Part shown: piece by piece, positions 6,694-6,747 of the stretch
Layout: each line of letters starts with the position of its first letter
Position numbering within the stretch: the first letter of the stretch is position 1
Source: Betaproteobacteria bacterium
GTDB lineage: Bacteria > Pseudomonadota > Gammaproteobacteria > Burkholderiales > SG8-41
Length of the DNA: 6,747 nt
Direction of reading: 5' to 3'
NCBI GenBank assembly: GCA_021300125.1
Contig: JAJTHX010000217.1
Coordinates: 1 to 6,747 of the forward strand
Notes under the pieces: generated by a model
What the model was told of the DNA's origin: nothing
Seen by the model: only the letters and a program-made list of their open reading frames with translations
The model's database searches: none
Position numbers and translations under genes: made by a program

Positions 6694-6747
6694 GGGGAAC
6701 GGGGCCGCCGCATACAATCAAGCCTTTTTGGACGTCAATCAGCGCGC

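Noticed and set aside
6664..6717. N-terminal extension of the first permease to TTG at 6717
   Set aside because: It has no ribosome binding site and would cover the -10 candidate. The AGGA-TTG pair at 6663 is better.

Overview
The window is GC-rich (about two-thirds G+C by eye), densely coded, and every gene I can support is on the minus strand. Strong third-position GC bias throughout produces many long open shadow frames. Base composition, two SulP permeases and a PduO-type cobalamin adenosyltransferase suggest a beta- or gammaproteobacterium. This is an inference, and I cannot name the genus.

Reading in the direction of transcription (right to left), the window starts with about 80 bases of leader that hold a possible -10 box and a Shine-Dalgarno sequence. 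Next come two tandem SulP/SLC26-type anion permeases, each with a C-terminal STAS domain. They are joined by a TGATG stop/start overlap, so they are very probably co-transcribed and translationally coupled. Their sequences are clearly different. The first (601 aa) has alanine at the usual STAS serine position and a short cysteine-containing tail. The second (711 aa) keeps the serine and carries a charged, helix-rich insert of about 135 residues in the loop between its two transmembrane halves. After a 26-base AT-rich gap comes a complete PduO-type ATP:cob(I)alamin adenosyltransferase of 183 aa, plausibly the last gene of the same operon.

A 127-base intergenic region follows, with two adjacent GC-rich hairpins and a candidate -10 box. 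Beyond it is a large gene that runs off the left edge. It is open for 672 codons without a stop. I translated it by hand: it encodes an HtrL/YibB-like domain, a GT-A-like glycosyltransferase domain with an EDDM metal-binding candidate, and the start of a GlcNAc-transferase-like (PF11397/GT60-type) domain. It looks like a multidomain surface-glycan enzyme and is the most unusual protein here.

The permeases and the adenosyltransferase share no obvious pathway, and the glycosyltransferase appears to be a separate transcription unit. I see no RNA gene, CRISPR array, insertion sequence or phage feature.
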